Source: Glaciimonas sp. (GTDB lineage: Bacteria > Pseudomonadota > Gammaproteobacteria > Burkholderiales > Burkholderiaceae_D). From it: a DNA stretch of 64,000 nucleotides. This document shows positions 42,740 through 57,787 of the stretch, one piece after another (positions within the stretch are counted from its first letter, which is position 1; the number at the start of each line of letters is the position of its first letter). Under the pieces are notes generated by a model, which ran no database searches, was not told the DNA's origin, and saw only the letters and a list, made by a program, of their open reading frames with translations. Position numbers and translations under genes: made by a program. Location of the stretch: positions 30,434 through 94,433 of the forward strand of contig JABBOY010000011.1 of NCBI GenBank assembly GCA_012927585.1. Direction: 5' to 3'.

Positions 42740-44731
42740 TTACAGCTTTTCCAATTCTTCTTGTTGCTCCAGCCATTCCCCTTCCAGTTGCACCAAGTCT
42801 TTGGTGTAGAAAGTCTGGTCGGTCAGCAGAGTTTTCAGCTTGGCTTTGTTGGCGGCGTCGTAGATGCCGGAATCGGCCAGTTCAGTGTCGATTTGGGTTT
42901 TTTGTTCGTTGCGTTTGGCAATTTGCTCTTCCAGGCGCTTGATCTTGTTTTCAATCGGCTTTCGCGCCGCGGCGTTTTTTTGCCTTTGTTCAGCGTCCAG
43001 CCGTTTTTGGTCGCGCTTGTCGATGGCTGGCGCGGCGGCAACCGCTGCGACCGGGGTGGCTTTCGGCAAGTCTTCAGAGGTGTCCCGGTGGACTGGCAAC
43101 ACATCGGTGCCTTTGCCGAGTTTGGTCTGGAACAACCAATCCTTGTAGTCGTCCAGATCGCCGTCGAAAGGTTGCAGCCTGCCGTTGGCGACGATGATGA
43201 ATTGGTCGGTGGTAGCGCGCAGCAGGTGGCGGTCATGAGAAACCACGACTAGCGTGCCTTCGAACTGGGCCAGCGCTTCGGTTAGAGCTTCGCGGGTTTC
43301 CAGATCCAGATGGTTGGTCGGCTCATCCAGCAGCAGCAGGTTGGGGCGCTGCCAAACGATCAATGCTAAGGCCAGACGGGCTTTTTCGCCACCGGAAAAG
43401 GGTGCAATCGAAGAAGTGACCATCTGGCCGGGGAAGTTGAAGCTGCCGAGGAAATTGCGTAACTCCTGCTCACGCACGGTGGGCGCGATCTTGGCCAGAT
43501 GCCATAGCGGCGATTCGTCGTGGCGCAGCATTTCAACCTGGTGCTGGGCGAAATAGCCGATAGTCAAACCTTTGCCGGTAGTAAAAGTGCCGGTGACCGG
43601 ATTGATGTCGCCGGCAATGGTTTTGATCAGCGTCGATTTACCGGCGCCATTCACGCCCAAAAGACCGATGCGCTGGCCGATCTGAAGCGAAAAATTGATG
43701 TTGTTGACGATGATTTTTTCGCCGGTCTGGTGGCCGTTCTCGTCCTTGAGTTGATAACCGGCATTCACGTCTTCCATCACCAATAGCGGGTTCGGTGCAT
43801 TCAGAGGTTCGCGAAATTCGAAAGAGAATTCGGCGGCGGCGCGCAATGGCGCCAGTTCCGCCATCTTTTCCAGTGCTTTCATGCGGCTCTGTGCTTGGCG
43901 CGCTTTGCTGGCTTGCGCCTTGAAACGGTTGACGAAGGATTCCAGATGGGCGCGTTGGCGGTTTTGCTTTTCCATCACGCCTTGCGCCAGAATCATTTGC
44001 GCAGCGCGCTGGCGCTCAAAACTGGAATAATTGCCGGAATAGCGTTTCAGCTTGCGCTCGTCGATGTGGACGATCACGTTGACCACTTCATCCAGGAAGT
44101 CGCGATCGTGCGAAATGATCAAGAGCGTGCCGGCGTAGCGTTTCAGCCAGTCTTCCAGCCAGATGATAGCGTCCAGATCCAGATGGTTGGTCGGCTCATC
44201 CAGCAGCAGCAGGTCGGACGGGCACATCAGCGCTTGCGCCAGATTCAGTCTCATGCGCCAGCCGCCGGAAAAACTTGCCACCGGCTGCTGCATTTGTTCC
44301 AGTGTGAAACCCAGCCCGAGCAGCAATTGTTCGCCGCGCGAATTGACAGTGTAGGCGTCGGCGTCGGCCAGCGCGCCGTACATGTTGCCGATGGCGATGC
44401 CGTTTTCGGTGGTTTCCGGTTGCGCTTCCAATACGACCAATTCTGCTTCGAGCTTACGCAGCGTGATGTCGCCGTCGATCGCGTAATCCAGCGCGGCGCG
44501 CTCTAGCGCCGGAGTTTCCTGCGCCACGTAAGCGACGCGCCATTTGGCGGGATAGTCGATTTCGCCTTGGTCGGCGTGCAGTTCGCCGCGTAACAGGCCG
44601 AACAGGCTGGATTTGCCGGCGCCGTTGGCGCCGATCAAGCCGATTTTGTCGCCCGGGTTGAGTGTCACGTCGACATTGTCGAGGAGCGGCTTGATGCCAC
44701 GCATCAGGCTGACTTGCTGGAACCGAATCAT
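42740..44731 (-). CDS. yheS: ABC-F family ATPase, YheS-like
   Basis: 663 residues with two ABC domains and no membrane part. Domain 1: IGLIGANGAGKSSLFGLL, signature SFSGGWRMRLNLAQAL, Walker B LLLLDEPTNHLDLDAI. Domain 2: IGLLGVNGAGKSTLIKTIAGD, signature PFSGGEKARLALAL, Walker B LLLLDEPTNHLDLETRE. Between them is the linker with FVNRFKAQASKARQAQSRMKALEKM, and the C-terminus is a charged coiled coil. ABC-F proteins act on the ribosome during translation. The subtype YheS is suggested by the start and linker. A 60-bp repeat stands just upstream of the start. Confidence 0.88.
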   Translation of the reverse strand: MIRFQQVSLMRGIKPLLDNVDVTLNPGDKIGLIGANGAGKSSLFGLLRGELHADQGEIDYPAKWRVAYVAQETPALERAALDYAIDGDITLRKLEAELVVLEAQPETTENGIAIGNMYGALADADAYTVNSRGEQLLLGLGFTLEQMQQPVASFSGGWRMRLNLAQALMCPSDLLLLDEPTNHLDLDAIIWLEDWLKRYAGTLLIISHDRDFLDEVVNVIVHIDERKLKRYSGNYSSFERQRAAQMILAQGVMEKQNRQRAHLESFVNRFKAQASKARQAQSRMKALEKMAELAPLRAAAEFSFEFREPLNAPNPLLVMEDVNAGYQLKDENGHQTGEKIIVNNINFSLQIGQRIGLLGVNGAGKSTLIKTIAGDINPVTGTFTTGKGLTIGYFAQHQVEMLRHDESPLWHLAKIAPTVREQELRNFLGSFNFPGQMVTSSIAPFSGGEKARLALALIVWQRPNLLLLDEPTNHLDLETREALTEALAQFEGTLVVVSHDRHLLRATTDQFIIVANGRLQPFDGDLDDYKDWLFQTKLGKGTDVLPVHRDTSEDLPKATPVAAVAAAPAIDKRDQKRLDAEQRQKNAAARKPIENKIKRLEEQIAKRNEQKTQIDTELADSGIYDAANKAKLKTLLTDQTFYTKDLVQLEGEWLEQQEELEKL

Positions 44732-44743
44732 AATTAATTTCTA

Positions 44744-44803
44744 GGGAGTATGCTGTAAAACCATGCTTTTTCCGCATGTATTTATTGCGCGTAATAAAAA
44801 TAC
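44744..44803 (+). repeat. 60-bp intergenic repeat, copy B
   Basis: GGGAGTATGC start, CCGCAT at 29-34, AAAAATAC end; the centre can fold as CGCA-N9-TGCG. It lies between prmB and the ABC-F gene, both on the minus strand, 13 bp before the ABC-F start. Confidence 0.75.
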
Positions 44804-44870
44804 AAATGGGAGTAAAGCTTATTTAGCCAGACCCCCGTATTGCCTGTAGTGCAGTTCGAAGCGTATTGTT

Positions 44871-45773
44871 TCAGTGTTGTTTCAATTGTTCCGCTGTGAT
44901 CAAAAATACCATATCGTCGCCGGCGCTGGTGGTAACCCAGGTCAATTCCAGATCCGGGAAAGCCGCTTCCGCAAAGGCGCGTTCATTGCCGACTTCGACG
45001 ATGAGTAGGCCTTTCTCAGTCAGACGTTGGGCCGCGCCAGCCACGATTTTGCGCACCAGATCCATGCCATCGTCACCGCCGGCCAAGGCAATCTGCGGTT
45101 CATGCAGATATTCCTGCGGCAGTTGTCCCATCGAACCGTTGTTTACGTAAGGTGGATTGGCGACGATCAAATCGTATTTTTTGTCAGGGACATTAGTATA
45201 CAGGTCGGACTCGATCAGGGTGATGCGATCTTCGAGGTCGTAATCAGCAACGTTGCGAAACGCCACATCCAGCGCATCCTTTGAGATGTCGGCGGTACTG
45301 ATATGGGCGTTCGGAAATGCATCGGCCAGCATGATCGGCAGGCAACCGGAGCCGGTGCATAGTTCGAGGATATTGGTCACAGCTTCCGGGGCACTGATCC
45401 AGGGCGCAAAAAACTCTGGAATCAATTCGGAGATAAAGGAGCGCGGCACGATCACGCGCTCGTCAACGTAAAAACGATAGCTGCCGAGCCACGCTTCATG
45501 CGTGATATAGGCAGCCGGCACCCGATCGGTGGCGCGGCGCTCGATGACTTCCAGGACGGCGGCTACTTCTTCCGGCAGCAGATGCGCATCCAGAAATGGG
45601 TCGAGCGTTTCCAGCGGTAGCTTGAGCGTATGCAGGATCAGGTAGGCGGCTTCGTCCAGCGCATTGCTGCTACCGTGACCGAAAAATAGCTGTTCGGTAT
45701 TGAAGCGCGTAATCGCATAGCGAAACAGGTCGCGCGGGGTGGAGAACGGGTGGGTTGGCAGTTGGCGTGTCAT
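44871..45773 (-). CDS. prmB: Ribosomal protein L3 glutamine methyltransferase PrmB
   Basis: 300 residues. The N-terminal helical domain is PFSTPRDLFRYAITRFNTEQLFFGHGSSNALDEAAYLILHTL, as in PrmB (HemK paralogue). The SAM motif is ILELCTGSGCLPIMLADAFP and the catalytic motif is LIVANPPYVNNGSM. It methylates a glutamine of L3 to N5-methylglutamine. The GHGSSNALDEA part separates it from PrmC. It follows dapE after a small REP hairpin. Confidence 0.92.
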   Translation of the reverse strand: MTRQLPTHPFSTPRDLFRYAITRFNTEQLFFGHGSSNALDEAAYLILHTLKLPLETLDPFLDAHLLPEEVAAVLEVIERRATDRVPAAYITHEAWLGSYRFYVDERVIVPRSFISELIPEFFAPWISAPEAVTNILELCTGSGCLPIMLADAFPNAHISTADISKDALDVAFRNVADYDLEDRITLIESDLYTNVPDKKYDLIVANPPYVNNGSMGQLPQEYLHEPQIALAGGDDGMDLVRKIVAGAAQRLTEKGLLIVEVGNERAFAEAAFPDLELTWVTTSAGDDMVFLITAEQLKQH

Positions 45774-45803
45774 GGTGTGTCGATTTTAAGTGGATGCGAT
45801 TTG

Positions 45804-45830
45804 GTATTGCAGGCACGAAGGCCTGCAATA

Positions 45831-45831
<1 letters not shown>
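45804..45831. repeat. Single REP-like hairpin (family R2)
   Basis: GTATTGCAGGC and GCCTGCAATAC pair around ACGAAG. It shares TGCAGGC/GCCTGCA with the R2 pairs but has GTAT in place of GTAG and one arm only. It touches the dapE stop codon. Confidence 0.6.
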
Positions 45832-46961
<1,130 letters not shown>

Positions 46962-47348
46962 TTATTTTTTGAATATTTGTTGGTAGAGTGCGTCCGAGAA
47001 GCCGACCTTGCAGTGTTGCGCATCAGTATTGCCGATGATTAAGACGGGCCGCTTGATGACGGACGGCGATTCGCACATCAGCGCGATTGCGCTGGGCGCG
47101 TCAATGATAGCTGCTTTGCGTTCTTCCGGCAGTGCGCGCCAGGTGGTGCCTTTGCGGTTGAGCAATATTGTCCAGTCTAAATCCTCTAGCCACGATTGGA
47201 TCATGGCTGGCGTCACGCCATCTTTCTTGAAGTTGTGAAAGGTATAGGCAAGCGCCTGGGTATCGAGCCATGCGCGGGCTTTTTTGACGGTATCGCAGTT
47301 AGAGATGCCGTACAGAGTGATGTTTGCGGTCTGGTCGTGATGCATCAT
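46962..47348 (-). CDS. yffB: ArsC/Spx-family thioredoxin-fold protein, YffB-like
   Basis: 128 residues. ITLYGISNCDTVKKARAWLD has the single active-site-type cysteine of the ArsC/Spx/YffB family, and SPSVIKRPVLIIGN is the conserved KRP(V/L) motif. YffB is usually next to dapE, as here. Its biochemical role is not well known; a glutathione-linked reductase has been suggested. ATG 47348 overlaps the pilU stop (ATGA); ATG 47345 is the alternative. Confidence 0.88.
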   Translation of the reverse strand: MMHHDQTANITLYGISNCDTVKKARAWLDTQALAYTFHNFKKDGVTPAMIQSWLEDLDWTILLNRKGTTWRALPEERKAAIIDAPSAIALMCESPSVIKRPVLIIGNTDAQHCKVGFSDALYQQIFKK

Positions 47349-48484
47349 GCGTTGAGGGTGAATTCGGTGAAAGTTGGCTCGTTGGGTTTGCCGACGGCCG
47401 GTTCGGGCGGAGCAAGTTTGCTGGATTGCTCGTTATTGTTGAGTTGCCATAACAGATTACTGGGCGAATCCGCATTCGACAAGCCTTCTTCCTGCGATAT
47501 CTGGCCGCTCTTGATCATGTGCAGCAGGGTTTGCTCGAAAGTTTGCGAACCTGGCGACAGGCTTTGTTCAATTGCTTCCTTGATCTGCGTAATTTCCCCT
47601 TTTTCGATCAGCTCCGCCACATAGCGCGTATTGAGCATGACTTCGGTTGCTGCCAGACGTTTGCCGTCCGGCGAGCGCACCAGCCGTTGCGAAATGATGG
47701 CGCGTAGCGTCGATGCAATATCCAGCAAGAGAGCGGAGCGATTTTCGATCGGGTAAAAACTGATGATGCGGTTCAATGCGTTGTAACTGTTATTCGCATG
47801 CAGCGTGGCCAATACCAGATGCCCTGATTGGGCATAGGCAAGGGCGGCCGACATGGTTTCCTTGTCGCGGATTTCGCCGATCAGGATGCAATCGGGGGCC
47901 TGCCGTAGCGAGTTTTTTAGCGCGATTTCCAGGCTAGCGGCATCGATGCCGATTTCCCTCTGGCTGACAATCGAACGCTTATTACTAAACAGAAATTCAA
48001 TCGGATCTTCCAGCGTCAGGATATGTCCAGTGCGCAGCTCGTTGCGGTAGTCCAGCATTGAGGCAATCGTAGTCGACTTGCCGGAGCCGGTGGCGCCGAC
48101 CATCAGGATTAGCCCGCGCTTGTCCATAATCAGTTCGGACAGGATGCTCGGCAGGCCAAGCGTGCCGAGCGCCGGAATTTCATGCGGGATGAATCGCAAC
48201 ACCGCCGAGAAGGCGCCGCGCTGGCGAAACGCCGATAACCGGAAGCGCCCAACGTCAGTTACTGGAATACCGATATTGAGCTCGTTTTCCTGCTCAAGTT
48301 TGCTCATGTCGGCAGCAGACAAGACTTCGCCCAGCAGCGCCATGATGTGCTGCATGTTCATTTTTTGCTGATTGATTGGTACCAGATTGCCCTGAATTTT
48401 CAGGTGGATCGGCGAATCGATGGCCAGAAACATGTCTGACGCACCTTTTTCTTTCATCAGGGAAAATAAACGATCCATGCTCAT
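47345..48484 (-). CDS. pilU: Type IV pilus retraction ATPase PilU-like
   Basis: 379 residues of the PilT/PilU family. The N-terminal PAS-like part is KGASDMFLAIDSPIHLKIQGNLVPIN. Walker A is LILMVGATGSGKSTTIASMLDYRN, the Asp box LTLEDPIEF, Walker B APDCILIGEIRDKETM, the His box AYAQSGHLVLATLHANNSYNALNRII. The length and the C-terminal tail after the RSPDGKRLAATEVMLNT motif point to PilU rather than PilT. It supports pilus retraction. It sits inside a lysine-synthesis gene row without a functional link evident. Confidence 0.88.
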   Translation of the reverse strand: MSMDRLFSLMKEKGASDMFLAIDSPIHLKIQGNLVPINQQKMNMQHIMALLGEVLSAADMSKLEQENELNIGIPVTDVGRFRLSAFRQRGAFSAVLRFIPHEIPALGTLGLPSILSELIMDKRGLILMVGATGSGKSTTIASMLDYRNELRTGHILTLEDPIEFLFSNKRSIVSQREIGIDAASLEIALKNSLRQAPDCILIGEIRDKETMSAALAYAQSGHLVLATLHANNSYNALNRIISFYPIENRSALLLDIASTLRAIISQRLVRSPDGKRLAATEVMLNTRYVAELIEKGEITQIKEAIEQSLSPGSQTFEQTLLHMIKSGQISQEEGLSNADSPSNLLWQLNNNEQSSKLAPPEPAVGKPNEPTFTEFTLNA

Positions 48485-48510
48485 TCTGCGCTCCCGATTT
48501 ATTTGTTTAG

Positions 48511-48578
48511 GTAGGGCGGGTGAAACCCGCGCAGTTCGCAGTTTGATCGCAAAAACTGCGCGGGTTTCACCCGCACTA
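48511..48578. repeat. GTAG-headed REP pair (family R1), second copy
   Basis: GTAGGGCGGGTGAAACCCGC at the start pairs with the end CGGGTTTCACCCGCACTA. It shares GTAGGGCGGGTG with 23841 but has a different inner loop. It is 26 bp before the pilU start and 10 bp from the 60-bp repeat copy F. Confidence 0.7.
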
Positions 48579-48588
48579 TTTGACTATA

Positions 48589-48648
48589 GTATATTTAAAA
48601 AGTGCAAAGAATATATGCGGGAAATGCCATGAAAATTGCCATACCCCC
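48589..48648 (-). repeat. 60-bp intergenic repeat, copy F
   Basis: Read on the minus strand: GGGGGTATGG start, CCGCAT at 29-34, end AAATATAC, with GCA-N9-TGC in the middle. It lies between dapD and pilU, 18 bp after the dapD stop. Confidence 0.65.
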
Positions 48649-48666
48649 TACAATGCAGGACACCTA

Positions 48667-49506
48667 TCAAGCTTCGCGCAGCAATTCATTGATGCCGGTC
48701 TTGGCCCGTGTTTTGGCGTCAACGCGCTTGACGATGACTGCGCAGTAGAGACTGTATTTGCCATCGGCGGAAGGCAGGTTGCCGGACACTACAACAGAGC
48801 CTGCAGGAATGCGGCCGTAGCTGACTTCGCCGGTGGCGCGGTCGTAAATCTTGGTCGATTGGCCGATGTAGACGCCCATTGAAATTACCGAGTTTTCCTC
48901 GACGATCACGCCTTCGACGATTTCCGAGCGAGCGCCGATGAAGCAATTGTCTTCGATAATAGTCGGATTGGCTTGCATCGGTTCCAGCACGCCGCCGATG
49001 CCGACGCCGCCGGACAGGTGGACGTTTTTGCCGATCTGGGCGCAGGAGCCGACGGTGGCCCAGGCATCGACCATCGTGCCTTCATCGACATAAGCGCCGA
49101 TATTTACGAAAGATGGCATCAGCACCACATTCTTGCCCAGGAAGCAGCCGCGTCGCGCTACCGCCGGCGGCACCACGCGAAAGCCGCCTTTGGCGAAGTC
49201 GTCCGCGCTGTAGTTGGCGAATTTGGTCGGCACCTTGTCGTAAAACTGCATGTGCGCGCCGGATGGCATCGCAATATTATCTTCCAGTCGGAACGATAGC
49301 AATACTGCCTTCTTGATCCACTGGTTGACGACCCATTCGCCGCTGTCTTTTTGCGCAACCCGCAGGCTGCCGCCGTTGAGTTGTTCAATGACGTGCGCAA
49401 CGCCATCGCGAACCTCTGCCGGGGCAGAAGAGGGGGAAAAGTCGGCGCGATTTTCCCACGCGGCATCGATAATTTGCTGGAGTTGCTGGGTCATAGGAGT
49501 GCTCAT
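48667..49506 (-). CDS. dapD: Tetrahydrodipicolinate N-succinyltransferase
   Basis: 279 residues, a left-handed beta-helix hexapeptide-repeat protein. The repeat region runs from [59 protein letters not shown] to [16 protein letters not shown]. It succinylates tetrahydrodipicolinate with succinyl-CoA, the first step of the succinylase branch to lysine and meso-diaminopimelate. DapC, the next enzyme, is encoded 48 bp upstream. ATG 49506 is used; ATG 49494 is in frame. Confidence 0.95.
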   Translation of the reverse strand: MSTPMTQQLQQIIDAAWENRADFSPSSAPAEVRDGVAHVIEQLNGGSLRVAQKDSGEWVVNQWIKKAVLLSFRLEDNIAMPSGAHMQFYDKVPTKFANYSADDFAKGGFRVVPPAVARRGCFLGKNVVLMPSFVNIGAYVDEGTMVDAWATVGSCAQIGKNVHLSGGVGIGGVLEPMQANPTIIEDNCFIGARSEIVEGVIVEENSVISMGVYIGQSTKIYDRATGEVSYGRIPAGSVVVSGNLPSADGKYSLYCAVIVKRVDAKTRAKTGINELLREA

Positions 49507-49554
49507 GTAGGTTAGTGGTTAATCAATTGACAAAATGATGGGTTAATCGATTTA

Positions 49555-50769
49555 TCAATTGAGAATATGCAATTTTTGGGTGAATGCGACGATGCGGCGC
49601 GCCGCTTCCAGGCATTCGCCACTTTCAGCCACCAGGGCCATGCGGATGCGGTTGCGACCCGGGTTGGCGCCGTGCGCCTCGCGGGCCAGATAACTACCTG
49701 GCAAAACCGTCACATTATATTCGGCATACAGTTGCCGTGCGAATTCGACATCGGACAGTGCAGTGTGCCGGCTGACATCGGCCCACAGGTAAAAACCGGC
49801 ATCCGGCAAATCGACATCCAGCACCGTTTGCAGCAGCGGCGTGACTTGCTGGAATTTTTGTTGGTACAGAATACGGTTTTCCACCACGTGAGCTTCGTCG
49901 TTCCAGGCTGCGATCGATGCGGCTTGAACGGACGGACTCATTGCGCCGCCCTGATAGGTGCGGTAGAGCAAAAATTTCTGCATCAATTCAGCGTCGCCGG
50001 CCACAAAGCCGGAGCGCATGCCGGGCACATTCGAGCGTTTCGACAGACTGGAAAATACGATCAGGCGCGGGAAACTGTTACGCCCCAATTGGTGCGCGGC
50101 TTCCAGTGCGCCCAGCGGCGCTTCCGCCTTGCAGTAAATTTCGGAATAGCACTCGTCGGCTGCAATGACAAAATCATAGCGGTCGGACAACTCGAACAGT
50201 TCCTTCCAGTCGTCTTGCGTGAGTACAGCGCCAGTCGGGTTGCCCGGCGAGCACACATACAGCAGTTGTACATGCTGCCAGATGGCAGCCGGAACGCTTG
50301 CATAATCAGGGGCAAAATTGCGCGCCGGGTCGGAGTTGACGAAGTAGGGCTGGGCGCCGCACAGATACGCGGCACCTTCATAAATCTGGTAAAACGGGTT
50401 TGGGCACGCCACCAGCGCATCGTGTCGGGACGGGTCGACCACGGTCTGCGCCAGCGCGAACAAGGCTTCGCGCGAACCGTTGACCGGCAGTATCTGGCTG
50501 GCAGGGTCGAGTTTTGGCAAACGGTAGCGGCGCTCCAGCCAACCGGCGATCGCGCAGCGCAATGCGGCGCTGCCGGCGGTGCTGGGGTAACTCGCCAGGC
50601 CCGCCAGATTGTCCGTCAACGCTTGCCGGATGAAAGCCGGCGTGGCGTGCTTAGGTTCGCCAATGCCAAGGCTGATCGGATTGAACGCGGGATTCGGTGT
50701 GATACCTGTAAATAGCTGCCGCAGTTTCTCGAAAGGGTAGGGCTGGAGATTTTGTAGGAGTGGATTCAC
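49555..50769 (-). CDS. dapC: Succinyldiaminopimelate transaminase DapC
   Basis: 404 residues, fold-type I aminotransferase. ISLGIGEPKHATPAFIRQAL is the DapC-like start, LVACPNPFYQIYEGAAYLCGA the ligand-binding part, and VFSSLSKRSNVPGMRSGF holds the PLP lysine. DECYSEIY carries the aspartate that touches PLP. The next gene is dapD, which fixes the role as the transaminase of the succinylase pathway. Long plus-strand open frames inside it are shadows. Confidence 0.92.
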   Translation of the reverse strand: MNPLLQNLQPYPFEKLRQLFTGITPNPAFNPISLGIGEPKHATPAFIRQALTDNLAGLASYPSTAGSAALRCAIAGWLERRYRLPKLDPASQILPVNGSREALFALAQTVVDPSRHDALVACPNPFYQIYEGAAYLCGAQPYFVNSDPARNFAPDYASVPAAIWQHVQLLYVCSPGNPTGAVLTQDDWKELFELSDRYDFVIAADECYSEIYCKAEAPLGALEAAHQLGRNSFPRLIVFSSLSKRSNVPGMRSGFVAGDAELMQKFLLYRTYQGGAMSPSVQAASIAAWNDEAHVVENRILYQQKFQQVTPLLQTVLDVDLPDAGFYLWADVSRHTALSDVEFARQLYAEYNVTVLPGSYLAREAHGANPGRNRIRMALVAESGECLEAARRIVAFTQKLHILN

Positions 50770-51018
50770 GGGACAAGTGGCAGTGATTGACTAGAATGAA
50801 ATGATTTGCGCCTATAAAGGCCAAAACGGCATCAAGATATTATACTGGTCTACGCTTTGTTTGCGCTGCAGCAAGCAAGGCGCGAAATAGCCCGTAAAGT
50901 GTATTATTGCGGCTTTTCACAACATTTTGCGGCAGATTTTCCCTTGGTTTTAAGCGATAATTGCCAGCATGTATTTTTACACTATTTTTTAACGATCAAG
51001 AGAAGAACTGCTCCCAAC

Positions 51019-54000
51019 GTGCGCCTATCTTCCATTAAATTATCAGGATTCAAGTCTTTTGTTGAGCCGACACATTTTCAAGTGCCGGGGCAACTGGTCG
51101 GTGTGGTCGGGCCGAATGGCTGCGGTAAATCCAATATCATCGATGCGGTGCGCTGGGTTCTGGGCGAATCCAAGGCTTCCGAGTTGCGCGGCGAGTCGAT
51201 GCAGGATGTTATTTTCAACGGCTCGACGCACCGCAAGCCGGCTGGTCGCGCTTCGGTTGAGCTGCTATTTGACAATGCCAGCGGGCGCGCCTCCGGCGCT
51301 TGGGGGCAGTATGCGGAAATCGCGGTAAAGCGCACACTCACACGCGACGGCAACTCCAACTATTACATCAATAATCAGGTAGTGCGGCGGCGCGATATCC
51401 AGGATATTTTCATGGGTACCGGCCTGGGGCCGCGTGCTTACGCCATCATCGGCCAAGGCATGATTTCGCGCATCATTGAAGCGCGCCCGGAAGAGTTGCG
51501 GATTTTTCTCGAAGAAGCCGCCGGCGTATCTAAATACAAGGAGCGCCGCCGCGAAACCGAAAACCGCTTGCAGGACACGCGCGAGAACTTGCTCCGGCTT
51601 GAAGATATCCTGCGCGAACTGAATACCAACCTGGAAAAGCTGGAAGCCCAGGCGGCAGTGGCGCAAAAATTTCGCCAAATGCAGGCCGATCAGGATGAGA
51701 AGCAGAAATTGCTCTGGCTGTTGCGCAAGAACGAAGCGCAGATCGAGCAGCAAAAATATTTCCGCGACATCGAACAGGCGCAAACCGATCTGGAGCAGCA
51801 TACCGCCCAGCTGCGTCACAGCGAACTGGAACTGGAGCAGATGCGCCAAACCCATTATGCGATGGGCGACCACATGCATCAGGCGCAAGGCGCGCTATAC
51901 CAGACCAATGCCGAGATCGGTAGCCTGGAAGCGCAAATCAAATTTGTCATCGAGTCGCGCAATCGCTTGCAAAATCAGCTGGCCGCCTTGACTGCACAGC
52001 GCGATCAATGGCAGCGTCAAAGCCAGCAAAATCAGGAGCAGTTTGCCGAGGCCGAGTTTAGTCTGGAAGAGCAAGGCGCTCTGGTCGAGCACGCCGAGCA
52101 AACGTTGCAGCTGGCTAGCGACAAGCTGCCCCAGCTGGAACAGGCCTGGCGCACCGCGCAAGACAGCACCACCGAATCGCGCGGCAAGATCATGCAGGCG
52201 CAGCAACAAATTGAGCTGGAGTCGGCGCATCAGCGCAATGCGTCGAATATCCTGAACGGACTGACAGTGCGCCGCGAACGGCTGTCGCACGAGAAAAACG
52301 GTTTGCAAATGCCGGACAACGCGCATCTTGCCAACCTGAAAATGCAGCTGGAAGAACAGCAGGCGACGCTGGAAGAAGCTGCGCTGCAGTTGGAAATCGC
52401 CCAAGAGCAGCAACCGGCACTGGAACAGGAGCGCGCCGATGCGCAGCAGCAAGTCAACCTGGAGGCCGCCGGCAATGCGCAACTGGAAGCGCGTCTGCAA
52501 GCGCTTAAGCAATTGCAGGAAAAGATCCAGACCCAAGGTAAGGTACAGCCTTGGCTCGACAAGCACGAATTAGGCAATTTACCGCGCTTATGGCAAAAAA
52601 TGCAAATCGAGCAGGGTTGGGAAACTGCGCTGGAAGCAATATTACGCGAGCGTACTTCAGCGCTGGAAGTGTCGAATCTGGACTGGGCCAAGGCTTTTTT
52701 CAGTGACGTGCCGCCGGCTAAACTGGCGTTGTTTTCGCTTAGTGCAACGCCGCACACCGAAGTTGCGCTGGCTGGATTGAAGCCGCTATTGAGCTTGTTG
52801 AAACTCAATGACCCTGGCTTGCGGGCGCTGCTGCAGGATTGGCTGCATGGCGTTTTTGTGGCTGAAGATGCCGCCAGTGCTTTCTCACAACGCAACAATT
52901 TGCCGTTAGGTGGCTGCTTCGTGACCCGGCAAGGGCATGTGGTCGGTCGCGCCGGGGTGCGGTTTTACGCTGCTGATTCTGAACAGGACGGCATGTTGGC
53001 GCGCCAGCATGAGATAGAAAACCTCGGCAAGCAGGTGCGCGCACAACAATTGCTGGCGGAACAGGCCAAGTCGCGTTCGGTGCGGGCCGAGGCGGCGCTG
53101 TCGCAAGCTGCCAGGCAATTGCAGGACAGCCGCCAAGGTGTCGGCAGCCTGACGCAAGCAGTACACGGCTTGCAGTTGGAAGTGGTTAAATTGTCCGAAG
53201 TGGAGGAGCGCTTCAACCAGCGTAGTGGACAAATTGTCGGCGATCTGGCTGAAATTGCCGGGCAGGAAGCCGAACAGCAACAGATTCGGGATGAATCCGA
53301 AGCCCGTTTTGAAGAACTGGATGCTGCGCTGGCAGAGTTGCAAGGCGCGCATGAGGATGGACAGACCGCGTATCTGGAAAAAGAGTTGCAATTGGCGGAC
53401 GCCCGGCAGCGCTTGCGTGAGCTGGAACGGGCCGCGCAGGATGCTGTATTCGCCGAAAAATCGCAGCGTAGCAAGATGGATGAGCTTAAACGCAATATTG
53501 CCACCGCGCTGGAGCAATCGTCGCAACTGGCTGTGACGATGCAGCAAGGTACGCTGGAACTGGAAACTTTGAACCATCAGACTACCGACGCCGGCTTGCA
53601 AACCCTGCTGGAACAACGCAGCGGGCAGGAACGCGCGTTATCGGACGCACGCCATGAACTTGATCAGATCAGCCAAAAACTGCGTCATCTGGAAGATGCG
53701 CGCACACAAGCCGAGCGCGATCTGCAGCCGCAACGCGACAAAATCATGGATCTGCAACTAAAAGAACAGGCTGCGCGCCTGAATTACGAGCAATTCGCGC
53801 AGCAATTGCAAGAGGCCGGTGCCGATGAAGCTGCCTTGAGCGCTAAACTGCATGCCGATCTGCGGCCGCCCTACCTGCAAGGTGAAGTTACGCGGCTAGC
53901 CAATGCCATCGCCGGCCTGGGCGCGGTCAATCTGGCCGCACTGGACGAACTATCGCAGGCATCTGAGCGCAAGACTTTCCTGGATGCGCAGAATGCCGAT

Positions 54001-54539
54001 CTGACTGAGGCCATCGATACGCTGGAAGATGCGATTCGCCGCATCGATAAGGAAACCCGAGACCTATTGCAGGAGACGTTCAACCAGGTCAATACCCATT
54101 TTGCCGAACTGTTTCCGATTCTGTTCGGTGGCGGTCAAGCCAAATTGATGATGACCGGCGATGAAATTCTCGATTCCGGCGTGATGGTGATGGCCCAGCC
54201 GCCCGGCAAGAAAAATGCAACAATTCACCTTCTTTCCGGCGGGGAAAAGGCTTTAACAGCAACGGCGCTGGTGTTTTCCATGTTCCAACTTAATCCAGCT
54301 CCATTTTGCCTGCTCGACGAAGTCGATGCGCCGCTGGACGATTCGAATACCGAGCGTTTTTGTAATATGGTCAAGCGCATGTCTTCGAAAACCCAGTTTT
54401 TATTTATTTCGCATAACAAGATCGCGATGGAAATGGCACAACAACTGATCGGCGTTACGATGCAGGAACAAGGGGTATCCCGTATTGTGGCGGTGGACAT
54501 GCAGTCCGCAGCTAATTTCGCTTTAGAGGGCCAAGCCGC

Positions 54540-54543
<4 letters not shown>
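51019..54543 (+). CDS. smc: Chromosome segregation ATPase SMC
   Basis: 1174 residues from GTG 51019 (VRLSSIKLSGFKSF), the usual SMC start; an upstream ATG at 50857 adds 54 residues that are not family-like. Walker A is GVVGPNGCGKSNIIDAVRWVLGES. Two long coiled coils (about 170-500 and 660-1010) flank a hinge (about 510-660). The signature HLLSGGEKALTATALVF and Walker B PFCLLDEVDAPLDD are at the C-terminal head. It acts in chromosome condensation with ScpA and ScpB. It overlaps zipA by ATGA. Confidence 0.95.
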
Positions 54544-57766
<3,223 letters not shown>

Positions 57767-57787
57767 TTAGGGCAACCATAAAAAAAT

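Noticed and set aside
49567..50715. Plus-strand open frame of 382 codons opposite dapC
   Set aside because: Antisense shadow of a gene with all aminotransferase motifs.
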